Positions 49,544 to 62,549 of a stretch of DNA of 64,000 bases are shown piece by piece. The translations under genes were made by a program, and so were the position numbers. Position 1 is the stretch's first letter; the number at the start of each line of letters is the position of its first letter. The notes beneath the pieces are model-generated. The model worked only from the letters and a program-made list of their open reading frames with translations. It searched no databases and was not told the DNA's origin. Source of the stretch: Entonaema liquescens (taxonomy: Eukaryota > Ascomycota > Sordariomycetes > Xylariales > Xylariaceae); NCBI GenBank assembly GCA_902805475.1, contig CADCSX010000001.1, positions 1,550,001 through 1,614,000 on the forward strand, read 5' to 3'.

Positions 49544-49884
49544 CTCCAGGGGGGGCCCCTCTTCCAGGACTGCCCACTGCCCAACCGACTAACCAACAGG
49601 TAGCCTGGAAACCGACCAATCACATAACACAGGCGCGCCTCCTTCAGAATGGAGCTTCAGGGTTCCAACTCCCCCAGGCCATATTCGTCCGTCTACTGGC
49701 TCCCCCCACACTAAGGGAGATTCTGTAAGGCAGGGCCCCGGAGGGGTGAAATGGGTGAAATGTTACAAGTTTCTAGGTACCTTCAGTTCCAACAATTACA
49801 CTGTACAGTACAGTACCTAAGACTCTACTTCCTACTTTCCTACTCGCATTTTTACTCGACTCGCCCACTCACCCACCGCCCCAG
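49544..49884. promoter_or_regulatory. Putative CreA binding sites (SYGGRG) upstream of creA
   Basis: Matches to the CreA/Mig1 consensus on one strand or the other: CTCCAG at 49544 (minus: CTGGAG), CCCCAG at 49672 and 49879 (minus: CTGGGG) and CCGGAG at 49738 (plus). Four matches in 340 bp, 430-770 bp before the creA ATG, are consistent with the autoregulation known for creA genes. The motif is short, so each match alone is weak. Confidence 0.5.
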
Positions 49885-50314
49885 TGTAGCACGTTTTGGC
49901 ACCTTGCAACTTTTCCGACCCGCCCGCTCTCATAGTTCATTTAAAATCATACCAGCGCCCCCATTCCCCCAAAACGGCCTTCCTTTCGAAATTCTACCGC
50001 ACCAGTATTACACCTGCAACCTACACCCGGCTTTTCGACTAAAAAGGCCGTTATCAACCTTGCTGTTGTACGTCCTCGAACTACTACTACAACAACAAAA
50101 ACTTACAACTACAATAACAACAATAACAATCCACACTATTTACCCAGGAACTAACATTCCACAAAACGTAATAAATTTTCGGAAAGGAAAAAAAGAAAGA
50201 AGATTTTGTGACAAGCTGGCTATCACGACCTCCAGCTTTACAGTATATACGCCATACTTCCTCGAGAGACTATTATAGCAAGAAAGAGGGAGTGCCCACT
50301 TGGCTGGCGATCAC

Positions 50315-51580
50315 ATGCAACGCACACAGTCAGCGGTGGATTTTTCCAACCTGCTGAATCCCGAGTCCACCACCACAACCAACGATATTAATTCGACTGT
50401 TGGACAGAAAGTAAATTCGGACGGAGACGTCGATATGGCTACCGTTACTGTTATCCGCCCGAACGGCCCTCTGCCTGGTGGCCAACCTGCTGAAAACACC
50501 AACGAATTGCCACGACCGTATAAGTGCCCCTTATGTGATAAGGCATTCCACCGACTAGAGCACCAGACCAGACATATCAGGACGCATACTGGTGAGAAGC
50601 CGCATGCCTGTCAATATCCTGGTTGCAGCAAAAAGTTTTCCCGCTCAGACGAACTCACCCGTCACTCGAGGATACATAACAATCCCAACTCGAGGAGAGG
50701 AAATAAGTCGGGACAGGCTGCGCATCATGGATTAGGTCATGCACTAACGCCGGACTCTATGATGCCTCCTCCCTCCAACCCCAGATCTATCAAATCAGCA
50801 CCTAACTCCACGCTTGTTTCCCCAAACGTCTCGCCGCCTCACTCTTATTCTGCATATACCATTCCGCACCCGGGGCCTATTCATCACTACGGCCGAAATA
50901 TGAGTGGCAATAGCCCGCATCACGGCCACAGCATGGACATAGGCATATTAGCTAATGCCACGAACCAGATTGAGCGTGAACATATGGGTGTTCATCACCA
51001 CTCAGCGAGGTCTCACCCCTATTATTCTAATAGCCTCCATAGTTCGCGCGGTCATCTGCCTTCGCTCTCTGCCTACCATATGTCGAGGTCCCAGTCACAC
51101 GATGACCATGACGACCACTACCATGCTCTTCGACACGCTAAGCGGTCGAGACCAAACTCACCTAACTCTACTGCACCGTCATCCCCAACTTTCTCTCATG
51201 ATTCTCTATCTCCTACTCCGGACCATACACCATTAGCCACCCCGGCTCATTCGCCGCGCCTTCGGCCGTATGCTGGTATTGAGCTACCAACGCTGCGTAA
51301 TCTGACCTTGGGACACACTCCTGCGTTAGCACCGATGGAGCCGCATCTCGAGGGGGCAACTTACCCACCCACCTCGCAACCAAGCAGCAATGGACCTCGA
51401 CCCAGCGGCTTGTCCCTGACAGATATCATTAGCCGACCCGACAGCAGTAGAAAGCTTCCTGTTCCCCAAGTACCAAAAGTCGCAGTGCACGATCTTCTAT
51501 CTAACGACGGGTATAATACTAGCGGCCGAAGTTCAGCAAGCGGTAGTCTGGCCGGTGGCGATCTAATAGATCGGATGTAG
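50315..51580 (+). CDS. creA: Carbon catabolite repressor CreA/Cre1 (C2H2 zinc-finger)
   Basis: A single exon of 421 residues. The ATG at 50315 gives the family start MQRTQSAVDFSNLLNP; the open frame extends a few codons upstream without an ATG. Two C2H2 fingers follow: C71, C74, H87, H91 (CPLCDKAFHRLEHQTRHIRTH) and C99, C104, H117, H121 (CSKKFSRSDELTRHSRIH), nearly identical to other fungal CreA fingers. The tail is Ser/Pro/His-rich, with LRNLTLGHTP and a C-terminal repression region ending KVAVHDLLSNDG...IDRM. CreA (yeast Mig1 homologue) represses genes for alternative carbon sources and cellulases when glucose is present, binding SYGGRG sites. Upstream candidate sites are listed separately. 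The leader upstream has a 175-codon open frame. Confidence 0.97.
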   Translation: MQRTQSAVDFSNLLNPESTTTTNDINSTVGQKVNSDGDVDMATVTVIRPNGPLPGGQPAENTNELPRPYKCPLCDKAFHRLEHQTRHIRTHTGEKPHACQYPGCSKKFSRSDELTRHSRIHNNPNSRRGNKSGQAAHHGLGHALTPDSMMPPPSNPRSIKSAPNSTLVSPNVSPPHSYSAYTIPHPGPIHHYGRNMSGNSPHHGHSMDIGILANATNQIEREHMGVHHHSARSHPYYSNSLHSSRGHLPSLSAYHMSRSQSHDDHDDHYHALRHAKRSRPNSPNSTAPSSPTFSHDSLSPTPDHTPLATPAHSPRLRPYAGIELPTLRNLTLGHTPALAPMEPHLEGATYPPTSQPSSNGPRPSGLSLTDIISRPDSSRKLPVPQVPKVAVHDLLSNDGYNTSGRSSASGSLAGGDLIDRM

Positions 51581-53040
51581 GCCTGCCAAGCAATTCAAAT
51601 CACTGTTACTATCATTGCGACATGAATAACGACTTTAATTATAGAGGTTAACATAGACAAGAGGTGGCGTTCTCGTGGCGACAGAATTTTATTTTTGAGA
51701 GTAGCAGTTGCTATTTCGCTTGTTTAATTACACTACCATCACGGTGGTAATCCAAGCAGTTTCACAAATGGATGGACGGCGGATTTACATTTGGGTTTAC
51801 CGTGTTTTCTGGCGAATTCACGAGCTTATAGAATTGAGACCCTCATCGGCGGTTAGATCTCGTGTTATAAGTTGGTTTTGGAATGAAGTTTCTCTACTCC
51901 TGGGTTTCCGTTCTTCGAGCAGAATCGTTGGAAAAAGAACTACAAGGATCAACCATGTCTCTTTTTCCTTTACGTCTCTCATATTTCCTCTCAGTTTCAC
52001 AGCGTTGGCATTTCCGGGTTGGTTTTCGTTCCTCATAGACGATGGGCTAGGCGAGCACAGCGATTCGCGTGTTTGGAGCATTACGGAGCTTAGCTGGATC
52101 GGCAGTCAAAAACATCGGGCGAGCTATCTACTTCCTCTCTTCTCAACTACGAGCGTTCAAGGGGTTCAAAGGGGCTATTTGCTGAGTGCGCGTTTCAACT
52201 CAATCTCGGGCCAATATCTTGGTACAGGCTTGGCGGTTATCTGGTCAAAAAGACAGGCGGCATGTTCTCACAGTATTGGTAGTTGATAATGGTAAATGGC
52301 ATAAAGCACAGACAAATAAGATTTGATCAAGACCTCCGAACACTCAAGAAACATTGTTCCCACACCACTTAGTTTACATTGTAAATCTGTGATAGGCTTG
52401 ATCATCGTGACAAATCACCAAGTTGTCGGGTTCAAAAATTATGCCGTGCTGGCACATCCCGTGTATCCCAGGCCCAGGTCAAGGAGACAAATGAGAGCGG
52501 GTATTGACATGCATCGCCCATCATGTACAAGGTTCAAAGGATACTAAAAGGAGTGGCTAGGATTTCAAAGTCTCCCTCCACTGATACAACCTAAGCAAGC
52601 TATTTTCTGTGTCTTTGTTGCACAAGTAGGAGTCACCTATATTTATCGAGAGATACCGACACAAAGTGACTAATAAAGCCTACCGTCGCCCGTATCGCAG
52701 ATTACTACGCGCAGCAGAGCCCCCCCTGTAGCCACACGTTGGAACACCCCGCATACCGGATGCGAATAAGGGGACCAGGCTTAAAGACATGGGGAAATTA
52801 AGGGAGAAAGTGATAACTTAGGGGGAAGTCTCGGCTCGGGGCGGGCTACCAGAATTATGCCAAGGCTTCTTCTCCAGATCGCCTCTAAAGGCACGGCTTG
52901 TTACAGCGATAAGACGGCAAGGCGGACTAGCATTACATATTGTAAATTTTCGAGAAATGTACGTAGTTACGTGTACTTCGTAACAATGTTGTAATATTTT
53001 TGATATGAAAAGGGCACCCGCATATAATGACTGATACATA

Positions 53041-53059
53041 CACACACACACACACACAC
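53041..53059 (+). repeat. CA dinucleotide microsatellite
   Basis: Nine to ten CA units in a row. Confidence 0.95.
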
Positions 53060-54016
53060 CGGAGATGTAAGAAAAGAAAAGAGAAGAGAGATGATACAAA
53101 ACTCTACTCTCTTTTTTTTTTTTTTTTTGCCCCCAGTAACTTGCGTTATTATTAATATATTCATGCTCACCGCCGAATAAACCAACACAAAGAGGAAGCT
53201 ATTACAATTAGTTTAGATAAACAACTCAACGTACGAGGATGGAATGGGGGGAAGAGGAAGTTGCCCCCACAAAAGGAAAATCTTGGTAGGCCTTTCACAT
53301 TTTTTCTCTCGTAACAAGCAGGTTAGAAAATAGAGCAGCAGGGCTAGAGAAGTTTTTTGACATAGTGCCAAGTGGACACCGGGAATGACAAGCAGGAGGC
53401 ACAAGCGGCAGTGCGTCACCGTCAGCCCTGCGAGCAAAGTGGAAGGGGGAAGAAACAAAAGAAAAGAAGAGCCAAAGAAAATTTATTACCGGACGTCCCC
53501 GAAAATAGTCGTGGTCCAATCCCTGGGGTTGCGCTGAAGAAGCGGTGGGAGGAGGCATCATCTCTCTCCTCCCCTATGCAACCTGCCAACGGTAGATGCG
53601 CAAGCTCCAATGAACAACCACTGGCCGCAACCGCATTCTTCGTAGGGTATGGTGTATTATGTTGTATGTGAATGTAAGCAGAGAGAGAAACAGAGAGAAG
53701 TTATTACTAGCGTAGCCTCCTCTTCCTATTTTCTGGTCTATCTACCTTCCTATTTACCGGTATACTACCTAATGTAGGTAGGAGGTAATGTCTAAGTGTA
53801 AGCACCCGATATATAGGGGGGCTAGCTCCGTTGGGGGCGTCTACGTGTAATTGCTCAGCCTCGAATCCTAATAAGGCGACCTGAGTTCGAAAATACTTCT
53901 TCTACATGCTTCCGCTGACGTGATACTCTCCCACTTGTCCCCGTCTTACATGTTACGCGCATACCCTCAGGTGCTGCTGAACCAGTCGCTAGCTGGTACA
54001 GCTGAACGGTAAGTTT

Positions 54017-54030
54017 GGGGGGGGGGGGGG
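54017..54030 (+). repeat. Poly-G run (14)
   Basis: Uninterrupted G14; the length may be unreliable in the assembly. Confidence 0.9.
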
Positions 54031-57000
54031 TTCCCTAATGATCGCGGGTTAATAAGTTTTACAAAAGAAGGGTAAAATTATAAATTATGACGTGAGGATG
54101 TTTGCACATGTTCTTATTATGCTTCCAGAAAAATTTGTATGTTTTGTTGGGCCATGTTTCCGGTTCCTGAAATTCCCGAATTACTCATTGTCTTTGTCTG
54201 CATGTGAAAAAGGAAAAGGTGAGAGAAATAAGGTGAGCTAAGAGATATGTCATAACGGATTAGAACTCCTCTAACCCCAGACTTTTCTCTTTTCCATTAC
54301 GCGTACAATAACTCTAAGTCTTGCGGGGCTCCGGATTTGTCATTAAGAGACTAAACTTTAAGACTAACGACCTGAAGTACCTAAACTTAGAATCATTCCT
54401 GTAGGCTGTCTCGAATTCCTTCTGATAGCGCCTAACTTACACCATACATTTACTTATAAGTATGCCTATACTTATACCTACATAATACCTACCTTAAAGA
54501 CCTAAGGTATGTACGTAACAGATACGTACGTATTTCTTAACTATTAGTTCGCCTAACTACATGCATGAAATCAAAGTACCTAACATCCGAAGTCCAATAG
54601 AATGTACATTCTATCCCGGACCATCAAAGGGGTAGGGTAATACGGCTGGTGTAGGTTAGGTGATTGGACCCCGCGCGCTCCGGGTTAAGTTATCGCTAGC
54701 TTTAGGGGACCAGCCTCGTTACAAGGAAACATATTTCTATTTCGTCTCGTGTTTGCCTTCCTAATGTGTACCTAAGGCCTAAGGTAATTAGGACACTGAA
54801 TGAGACCTTACCTTGGCCCCGACGAGGACCATCTCATGCAGGGACGGGCGATTACAGGAGACGGGTTTCGATACGTGCGAAGGATGGATCCCGGCTGCAG
54901 GCTTCATATCACACAAGACTGGCGCCTATCCTCGAGCGGTCCGTGAGCAGGTTTCTACGAGTAGGCGGAAGCCGATCAGCTGATTTACATACCAACCGTG
55001 TTGCCTGATGATGGTAAGAGTGGATTGTGCCTAGGAAACTGAGGCCGTGAACACCGGTCGCCGCCGAGAAGGGTGAAGAGAAACAAAGAACCCCTCCTCC
55101 TCTCCCTCAATCTCTAGTTAGTGAAGATCGGAAAATCAACGGGGTAATGCAGCAACATGTGAAAAGCGCGAAAGCGCGAATCGGATCGAATATGATCGAC
55201 CGGACGCATTCTCCGTCAACGGTTTCGAGGGGTCCAAGAAACGAGGATGGGAAAAAAAAAAAAAGAGGGACAACGAAATCGACGAATGGTTATCCGTTCC
55301 AGGGGTTGCAATTGTAACGGTATCGCGAGCCTTGTGCTCGATGCCTCCTACACCGCAACTTCCTACGAATATGACGATATCACGATGTGGTATGGTTCAG
55401 AAGACGATGTGGAAAAGGGCTGAACGAATAAAATAGTCCAAGTCGTGCTCTTGCGCAACTCGGTCTGGTGATTGAGCAAATCGAGAGATTACTGAGGTGG
55501 ATGATGTGCACTGCCTAATTCGGCCTTGGGGGCTGAGACCAAGAGTCCCTAAGCGTCCCTATCGAGTGTGACAACTCCGCGATACTGTCCTGTCTATCTC
55601 CGCCTATGCGGAGGGACTGTGTGGGGTGCCGACAAGAGAATCCTTGCTTCCTATCTCCGCCTTAGGAGTTATGTACATTAAGTTATTATTACTCTGAAAC
55701 CCTGGCTGGCCTTTTATCTGCGCCTTATGGGCTGTTTGCTTGACGTTAACCATTAGCGTCCTGATTTGGCGATATATTTATTGGACAAGGTAACCCCAGC
55801 GGCGCGGGCCCCCTTTCAAAAGTTCAGCGTGTGATAGACGTGAGAAACCTCTAGTGTAGAGTCTCGCTCATACGTTCCATTGGGTGTTAGGCAAACCAGT
55901 CTAGCCATGTGTTACTGTGCCCTCGATAATGAAACTGTGAGCCCAATGGCATAACCATACGTGCTTAGTATGAAAGAGACGCGTGGGGTCGAGCAGATCC
56001 TTGCATTGGCTGACCCAACCAAAATAGCAACTAATAAGACGTAGGGTCGGAATCGCGATTTGAGAAACGCCCTTCGCACACCTATCGTTAAAGGGGGGGG
56101 GGCCATACAGGACGAGAAGAGTCATTCGCCACACGTTGCTAATCGCCTACCCAAACGTTAGAGCCCACAGACGTGGTAAGCTGTCAGATCTTGTTATGCC
56201 CGTGATACAATACAGACTTAGCTGTTTGAAAATTGCAACTTCGGCTGATTCTTGACCAACAGAAGGGACTACCATTTCGGGGATATAAGGAGATATGTAC
56301 GTATAACTAGTCAGACATATGATACGTAGGTAGGTATGTATGTATGTAATGTTACGGGGTTCGTCAAGATTTGGGAGAGAGGTCCTAGAGAGTTACGAGA
56401 TCATGTGTTGTGTTACACGCAAGAGGTCTTAGACTTGTTGTGTCTTACCTGTCGATATTAAAATGACTCTACGTTCTTAAACAGCAGGTCCTGGACTCCG
56501 TATGTATATCGTACGTCCCAGGCGTGGGGGTTGGCTCAGCCGGTCCACTCCACGGGGTTGAATCCCTGCTTTTATGTACCCCAAAATCCCCACAGAAACC
56601 TTCTTCTCAAGTTCGTATGTATGTATAATACGGGGAGAGATGCCGATAATTATCCAGGGCTACCCGGTTGACACCATCGCGCTAAGAGGAAGGGGAAAGG
56701 GGAGTGTGTAAAGGGTGGGAGGGTTCTCGGTGTGCAAAGAACCGACTTCTCGAAGATCAATACTACCTGCTGTAACAGTGGTTAGACGGGGATTTACATA
56801 AGCGCGCATATGAGCGTGTAGACGCCTTCATCTATAGTGTGTAACGTATCTACCTCTATTCGAGATCCCTCTCCCCATGAAGCTCTTTAGCTACGTTTCC
56901 GAAGCGGCACAGACATCTGTGCTCAAGAGACACGGGTTTCATAGCACGGCAAATGAGCAGCTTTGCTTTACCCCCATCTTCAGGTTTGAGAGATATCATA

Positions 57001-60000
57001 TCTCATTCTGGCCCCTGAGGCGGCGGCATTTTCGGATGGACGCCCCGGATCGCCAGGACTTCGAGGTTTGATAATCAAACCTTTACAGATTAGACAGCCC
57101 ACGTTCCGTTATTGCCAGTAGTAGTAGGATCCCATCCCATTGGCCCTCCGCATTGTGGCGTCTGCAAGAAGAGCAAAAGCTGCTGGAACGAGTGTTTGTC
57201 TCCGCCGGCTGGGGGCCAGCCCCGGTCGGAACTTCACACAATGCAGCAAAACGGTAGACCGCGCGCCGTCGTGACTTTTATGTGTGAGATAGATTGGCGA
57301 GGGTAACGAGATCGCCAGGATCTGAACTAACTACCAGTTACCTCGCAGATCCTCCTCGATTAAGGAAGTCTGGCGATTTCCCCCGGTATATCGCTGCTAT
57401 TTCGAGCTCGGGGGTCGCCTGCCCACCATCAACGTGTAATAGCGTCGTCTTAGGTGACAACGTATTAGCGATCCGTGCCCCAGGGATGCCGCCGTAGTGG
57501 TGCAAATCCACCCTATCTCGAATCTCGATACTACATGGGCGATTGGGGGTTGGATGGGGGTCGAAGATCTCGACTAGTCCATTAAAGAGCTGTGGGGGAA
57601 TTATGCAGCCTATCAGTGGTTCGACATCGTCTCGAGATATTAACTACTTAATTGACTGCGCATCTAGGGTGAGATCTCGTTGCCAGCTCCTTTATGCAGT
57701 TGACGCATATACAATATAGCCTCGGGGGCAGGATCAAGTCATAGTTAGGAAAGAAGAACAGAAACAGGAATAGGAGCAGGTCCAAGCGACGCCGAGGAGA
57801 ATAGACGCGCAAGCATAAGCTTCTGCCAGGAACAACATAGCTATAATTTCTTAGGTACGGTGTATAGCCTATGGAAGGATCTCGCTCGGAACGAAAGAAG
57901 CGAGATTACTCCAGTTAAACACGGCGCATACCGTTCCCGTTCCCCTGGAGCTTAACGCGCCTATCGGAATAGAGTATTTGTATAAGCATCCTTTAGCCCA
58001 AAATACATATTTTTCTGGTACTTCTGCTTGTAGTTATCGTGAACGTTGTCGTCATCCTTACGAAATGTTGCAATTGGACTAGCCTGGAAAAACGCACCAA
58101 GCAGAACATTGTATTGTGGCGGCTACTCGTTATATCAGACCAGAGAAAAGGGACCCTTTACACTACCGTGTGCAGTAGCCGGCGCTAAATGGAACCTTCC
58201 GGAGCCATCGTCGATGATCATGCCGCCATTTTTCTTCTTATCGACCAATATCGCAGGTCGAAAGGACTCTCGTTCCTACATTTAGACTAAAGATGTTGGA
58301 GTCGTACTGCGTACTCATAGATCCATCCACTTCATCATCGTGCTTGATCTGCTCTTATCGACGCCAAGTCCATCCTAATATATACTCAGCTAGCGGACGA
58401 AGGGCTAGAGCGATGGTCCATTCCGGATTAAGGAGTCAGTAGAACTCTATGACATCAATATTCGTAATCGGCAGCCTCGTCATCAAGCCAAACCCCCGTT
58501 GATGTAGAGCGAGACGACGCCCGGTAATCAAGAGACAATGCAGGTAAAATTAGTTCGGAACAGGTACATGATATAATCTCTTGGGGATCTTTAGCTTGGC
58601 CTGAACTTGGCTGCATAGCTTGGGAATCTGGATCGGCATGAACCATCTAATCATCGCTCTCCAGCTCAGCTTTCCATTCCTGTCCTCCGGATAGACGTAC
58701 CGGTGCCGGGACTTGGAGAGCGGAGAAGGAGGAAGCTTATTGTTATCCCTTGCTTTGTGTATATAGATGAGGATGAATATAGGTATTCCAAATGGGAAAG
58801 TTAAACGAAGCCATTCTGTTCGATTTCGCAATGTCAGAAGCAAGCTGAAAATGACCCAATCCGTCGGCTTGCATCCGGTCAATGCAAAGGCGAGGTATTA
58901 TCTGATCCGACTCCCCCTACTTCGCCTCCTTACATCTGCCATCCCACCCCATCCATCTCTACTGCATCCTCGGCGCCGGACGACACGGTACGCCGACGTG
59001 GTGCGCGCGGGGGGTTTGGAAGGGAAGTGCGCGGCTACGGGCGTTACGGGGTGCATGTAATTATGCAGACAATCCCCCTACCCCCTCCCCCAGGAAAATA
59101 TCTTGCTCACGACGAGCCGCAATCTATTTCCACATGTCGGCCCCGAGACGGGGAGCCTACCACAGATCTATCTCCGCTACGGCTGATTCGGACTTTCGAG
59201 GTTTACCTGAGGGGAAGCCTGTCGACGTGGTATTTGTACCCCTTCTCCTCACCCTGTATTCCGGGTGCACTTATCACTGTTGCCACCGGATGTTTCGTCT
59301 ACATATATAGCTTTTTCGACGCCCTCTGCCGTGTAACCTCCACCAATACCATACTTGCCTGCCGTGCCATCCATGTATGTATTACTACTCTTCATCAATC
59401 AAGGGGGCTAGGGACGTCCTCGCTTGGGATAACAGAGGCAGCCGTCCCGGGCCTAAGGAAAAAAAGAAACATTACGCTCTTGTTGGCTACATACCGACCT
59501 ATCTAGGTACCCTGAGAACACATAGTACCGCTACGGTAAGGGATTGAAACCGGCGAAGAGAGTTCGATTCTGAAGACAGATGTGGTGGTGGCAACTCCAG
59601 ACGGGATTATTTCATCTCGGTAGCCGGGAATTCAGAGTTTCACGGGCGTGCGCGGCCTATGCGAATTACATACCATCTCGGTTCGTCCCGAAAATGCGAC
59701 GCCAATCCCGTGGCTGGGAATCGAGGCCCTTCGCGTTTCTGACCGAGTCTGGCCGTCACAGCGAGAATTGCTTTTCCTCGGTACAGTCAGCCGAATACCT
59801 TCTGGTCCCCTTGGCTTTAACCACAGGGATGCCGTGTTACTGCTGGAATACCGGTCCGGTGGAAAGCCTCAACGGCACCGCCGAGGTTTTCCCTGTAGCC
59901 TCAACGCGTCAGTCCAACTGCTCTTGATAACCATGCTTACTCCTTCTGTGATCTGAAGCGCTTTGTCGCGGGTGGCGGCGGCAACAGATCCCCTATCGGT

Positions 60001-62549
60001 CCTGAGGTTTGATGTGCAGCATCCAGCTGTCTGGGAAGGTCTCCGAGGTATCATCTTGATAAACCGCTACATGACCGAAGTTGCTTACGGCCACACATAT
60101 CCTCGGCGGCAAGGTATAGGGGCTTGGACTGCAGACACGGACAGGCACTAACAAGCGTTAGGATAGGTACCTAAGCGAGAATTTCATGTAAGACATCGTT
60201 TTCGGTGAGCATCCGCATACGCAGGCCGAGGCGGGACGTCGGGCCCGGGGGCGTTGGGCTTCGTTCGAGCGTCCATGATGCTCAGAAGACGTTGTTATGA
60301 CTTCTCTACCGTGCGAATATGGATCTTCACTAAGTAGTCGATACAAGCCCAAGATGATGGCGACAGCAACGTATCCTAACGCAAGGTGTTATGGATCCTT
60401 TCGTCGGGATGTAGGACTAGAGGAAGAAGGACCTGTTTCTGGGTGAGGGTGCTGCTAGAAGGGTTGACAGGTAGTGAAAGGGAACCGGTTAATCACTTCA
60501 GTCGAGGTGGGTTCAGACGGATGGATTCTTCCATCAGTGATTCATTGGGAGGAGAGCACCCCTTTCTTTGTTGAATCCAGGGAATGGTATCTATCTCAAT
60601 AGCTAGACCGCAGGCTACGAGATTGGTAAGTATTGTCAGGTGGCATGTAAAACACCATAGAGCCGTAGAGGAGATTCAGTCTTGAAAGTGAGGTACTGTA
60701 ACTTATAGCTAAGTGTTAAATATGTATCAACTCAAGTGCCAGGCGACTTGTGGCTTATGAGCTACCTATCTACCTAGATACCCGGAAAGAGTGAGAGTTA
60801 TCCTGCGTACTGTCTAACATAAACCCGGATATCAAGTGCTCTTATCATTGAGATTTCTTGAGATACAGACTAGACGGGATGAAACTCTTAAGATAGTTAT
60901 ACCTGGCAAGCTAGCTGTAGAATCAAATAAGTCAATTGTTTAACTTCGCTATACTGGTGTCCAGTATTTCATATGTGTATATGTCCATACATCAACTCTA
61001 GGTAGGGTAGTTGAAACGACACCAATGACTAAATTAATGCCATACCCAGGTAATAGGAATAAATACATCATAACATATAAGGATAGATCTCGGAGTTGAG
61101 CCTGAAATTATGAATTTTGAGACACAAGATAAGCAACACGTCCACTCGCCCTAGATTTGGTCCCGAAAGATTAACTTAACGTATAAGTATTAATGGTTCT
61201 TACGGGTAACGATGACAGTAAGGCTACCGAAACTCATCTTGAGACGTCAAACCTCGGTGTAGAGCCTAGTTCAAAAGTAACTAACTATATCCTAATGAAT
61301 TATGTTCGTTTTTACGGGATTTTTGCATGAATTAGTTGAGAGTCAATAAGCTGCTCATGATCGAGGATATGGTCGCTATGGTTGTGTTTGTCCCTATAAC
61401 CAAATACGGAGTTGTTATTATGGATAGTATCATGGAGTTATCTACACTCTACGTGCTGGGCCAACTGTGTATTGACTTGCTCTATAGTAGTTTGGATATA
61501 ATTATATCCTTAACTCAGAAGACTAGTTGATGAGATGAGGCAATAATTGCAACAACCACGCCTCTTTAGTAGCAACGATCTCGTACCTTGCGATCATCAC
61601 TATCCTAGCTGCCATAACTTCGATACTGTCGGCTAAATTAAGAAAATGGTGTAGCATAAAAGTTACGTTTGAGTATTATCAAAAGAATGAATAGGTGGTA
61701 AGTTGATCATCTTATATTTGCTGTGAGATCAAGAGGCAATGGATGGTTCTTCTCACCCTATATTGAAACTAGATTATAATAATAGTTTAGTTGTGATATA
61801 GTTATAATCACTGTGAGTGTCAATTGTGGTTATAGAATGCGTGTGGGGATAATTAGTTTCACTTGAGTCGTAATGAGTTACTTTGGAAGGTAGCGAGTCA
61901 GGACTGGCGGAGTAAATCTAAGATAAATGACATGAAGGGGCGACATAAATCTGCACAAGAAGGTATTGATCATAAGTGGTATTCTTCATCTCAGCTAGTC
62001 TTGAATCTTCACTAAAGGGTATTGCTATATACCTACCAATAATTTGGTAATGTCATACCAATACTCAATCAATAAGTCAAGGGCATGTTTCGATGAGAGT
62101 ATCACTCTTACGCCCCAGTAGGGGGCAGGGAGGTTCTTGGTTATACATACCTTAATCTGAGATTCCGCATGTAATACTGGCACTGCTGCCTGTGAGTTTG
62201 ATTAATGGCATAAGTTGTAGATACTATGCCTCCATACTTATATCGAGACACTAAGAAGACAAGATAAGTCAAGCCATACATATCGTATCACGGGTCGTAA
62301 TCTGTAGAATGATCGCTCAAGGTATGTAATGGGTATTATAAATTATATATAGGTATAAAAGTCATTTGGTTCATATGGCTCACTAATATTGTACGGTACC
62401 TCGGAATAGGCATGATCCTATTATTCCAAACTGATGAAACAAACATCTAACATGCTATACCCAAATGTCCATGCTCCTCTATCGAGACTCCCGCGCTATG
62501 TTCGTAACCTATTCCCGAGTTTCAAAAACACCTTTTAACAGGCATATTA

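Larger units (their letters stand above)
43098..50314. other. Long gene-poor stretch and creA leader
   Basis: From 43.1 to about 49.5 kb I find no recognisable gene; short minus-strand frames at 44483-44797 and 45054-45326 do not extend or match. The part from 45.6 to 46.6 kb is especially AT-rich. The 9-bp repeat at 46281-46316 and A20 at 49085 are the main repeats. About 49.5-50.3 kb is the probable creA promoter and long 5' leader; its 175-codon open frame (49751-50278) ends just before the creA ATG. Confidence 0.5.
51581..62549. other. Long gene-poor stretch
   Basis: About 11 kb without a recognisable gene. The first 0.7 kb is probably the creA 3' UTR (an open frame at 51708-52286 lacks an ATG start). 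Repeats are CA at 53041, poly-T at 53110 and G14 at 54017, plus TAGGTA-type tracts around 54.4-54.8 kb. Protein-like scraps occur at 58455-58882 (minus, SWRAMIRWFMPIQIPKL after a hydrophobic segment) and 59580-59956 (plus), both overlapped by other frames. From 60.6 to 62.4 kb the DNA is very AT-rich with few open frames. Confidence 0.5.

Noticed and set aside
49751..50278. 175-codon open frame upstream of creA as a separate gene
   Set aside because: Composition is that of a leader, no family resemblance, and it ends right before the creA ATG; kept only as a possible upstream ORF.
51708..52286. 192-codon open frame downstream of creA
   Set aside because: No ATG at its start, no recognisable motifs, lies in the probable creA 3' UTR.
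56525..56585. tRNA-like stretch with A-box-like TGGCTCAGCCGG and GGTTGAATCCC
   Set aside because: Too short between boxes, the T-loop lacks a base and stems do not pair; chance or a decayed tRNA at most.
59027..59506. 159-codon plus-strand open frame
   Set aside because: No ATG start and no recognisable protein features.
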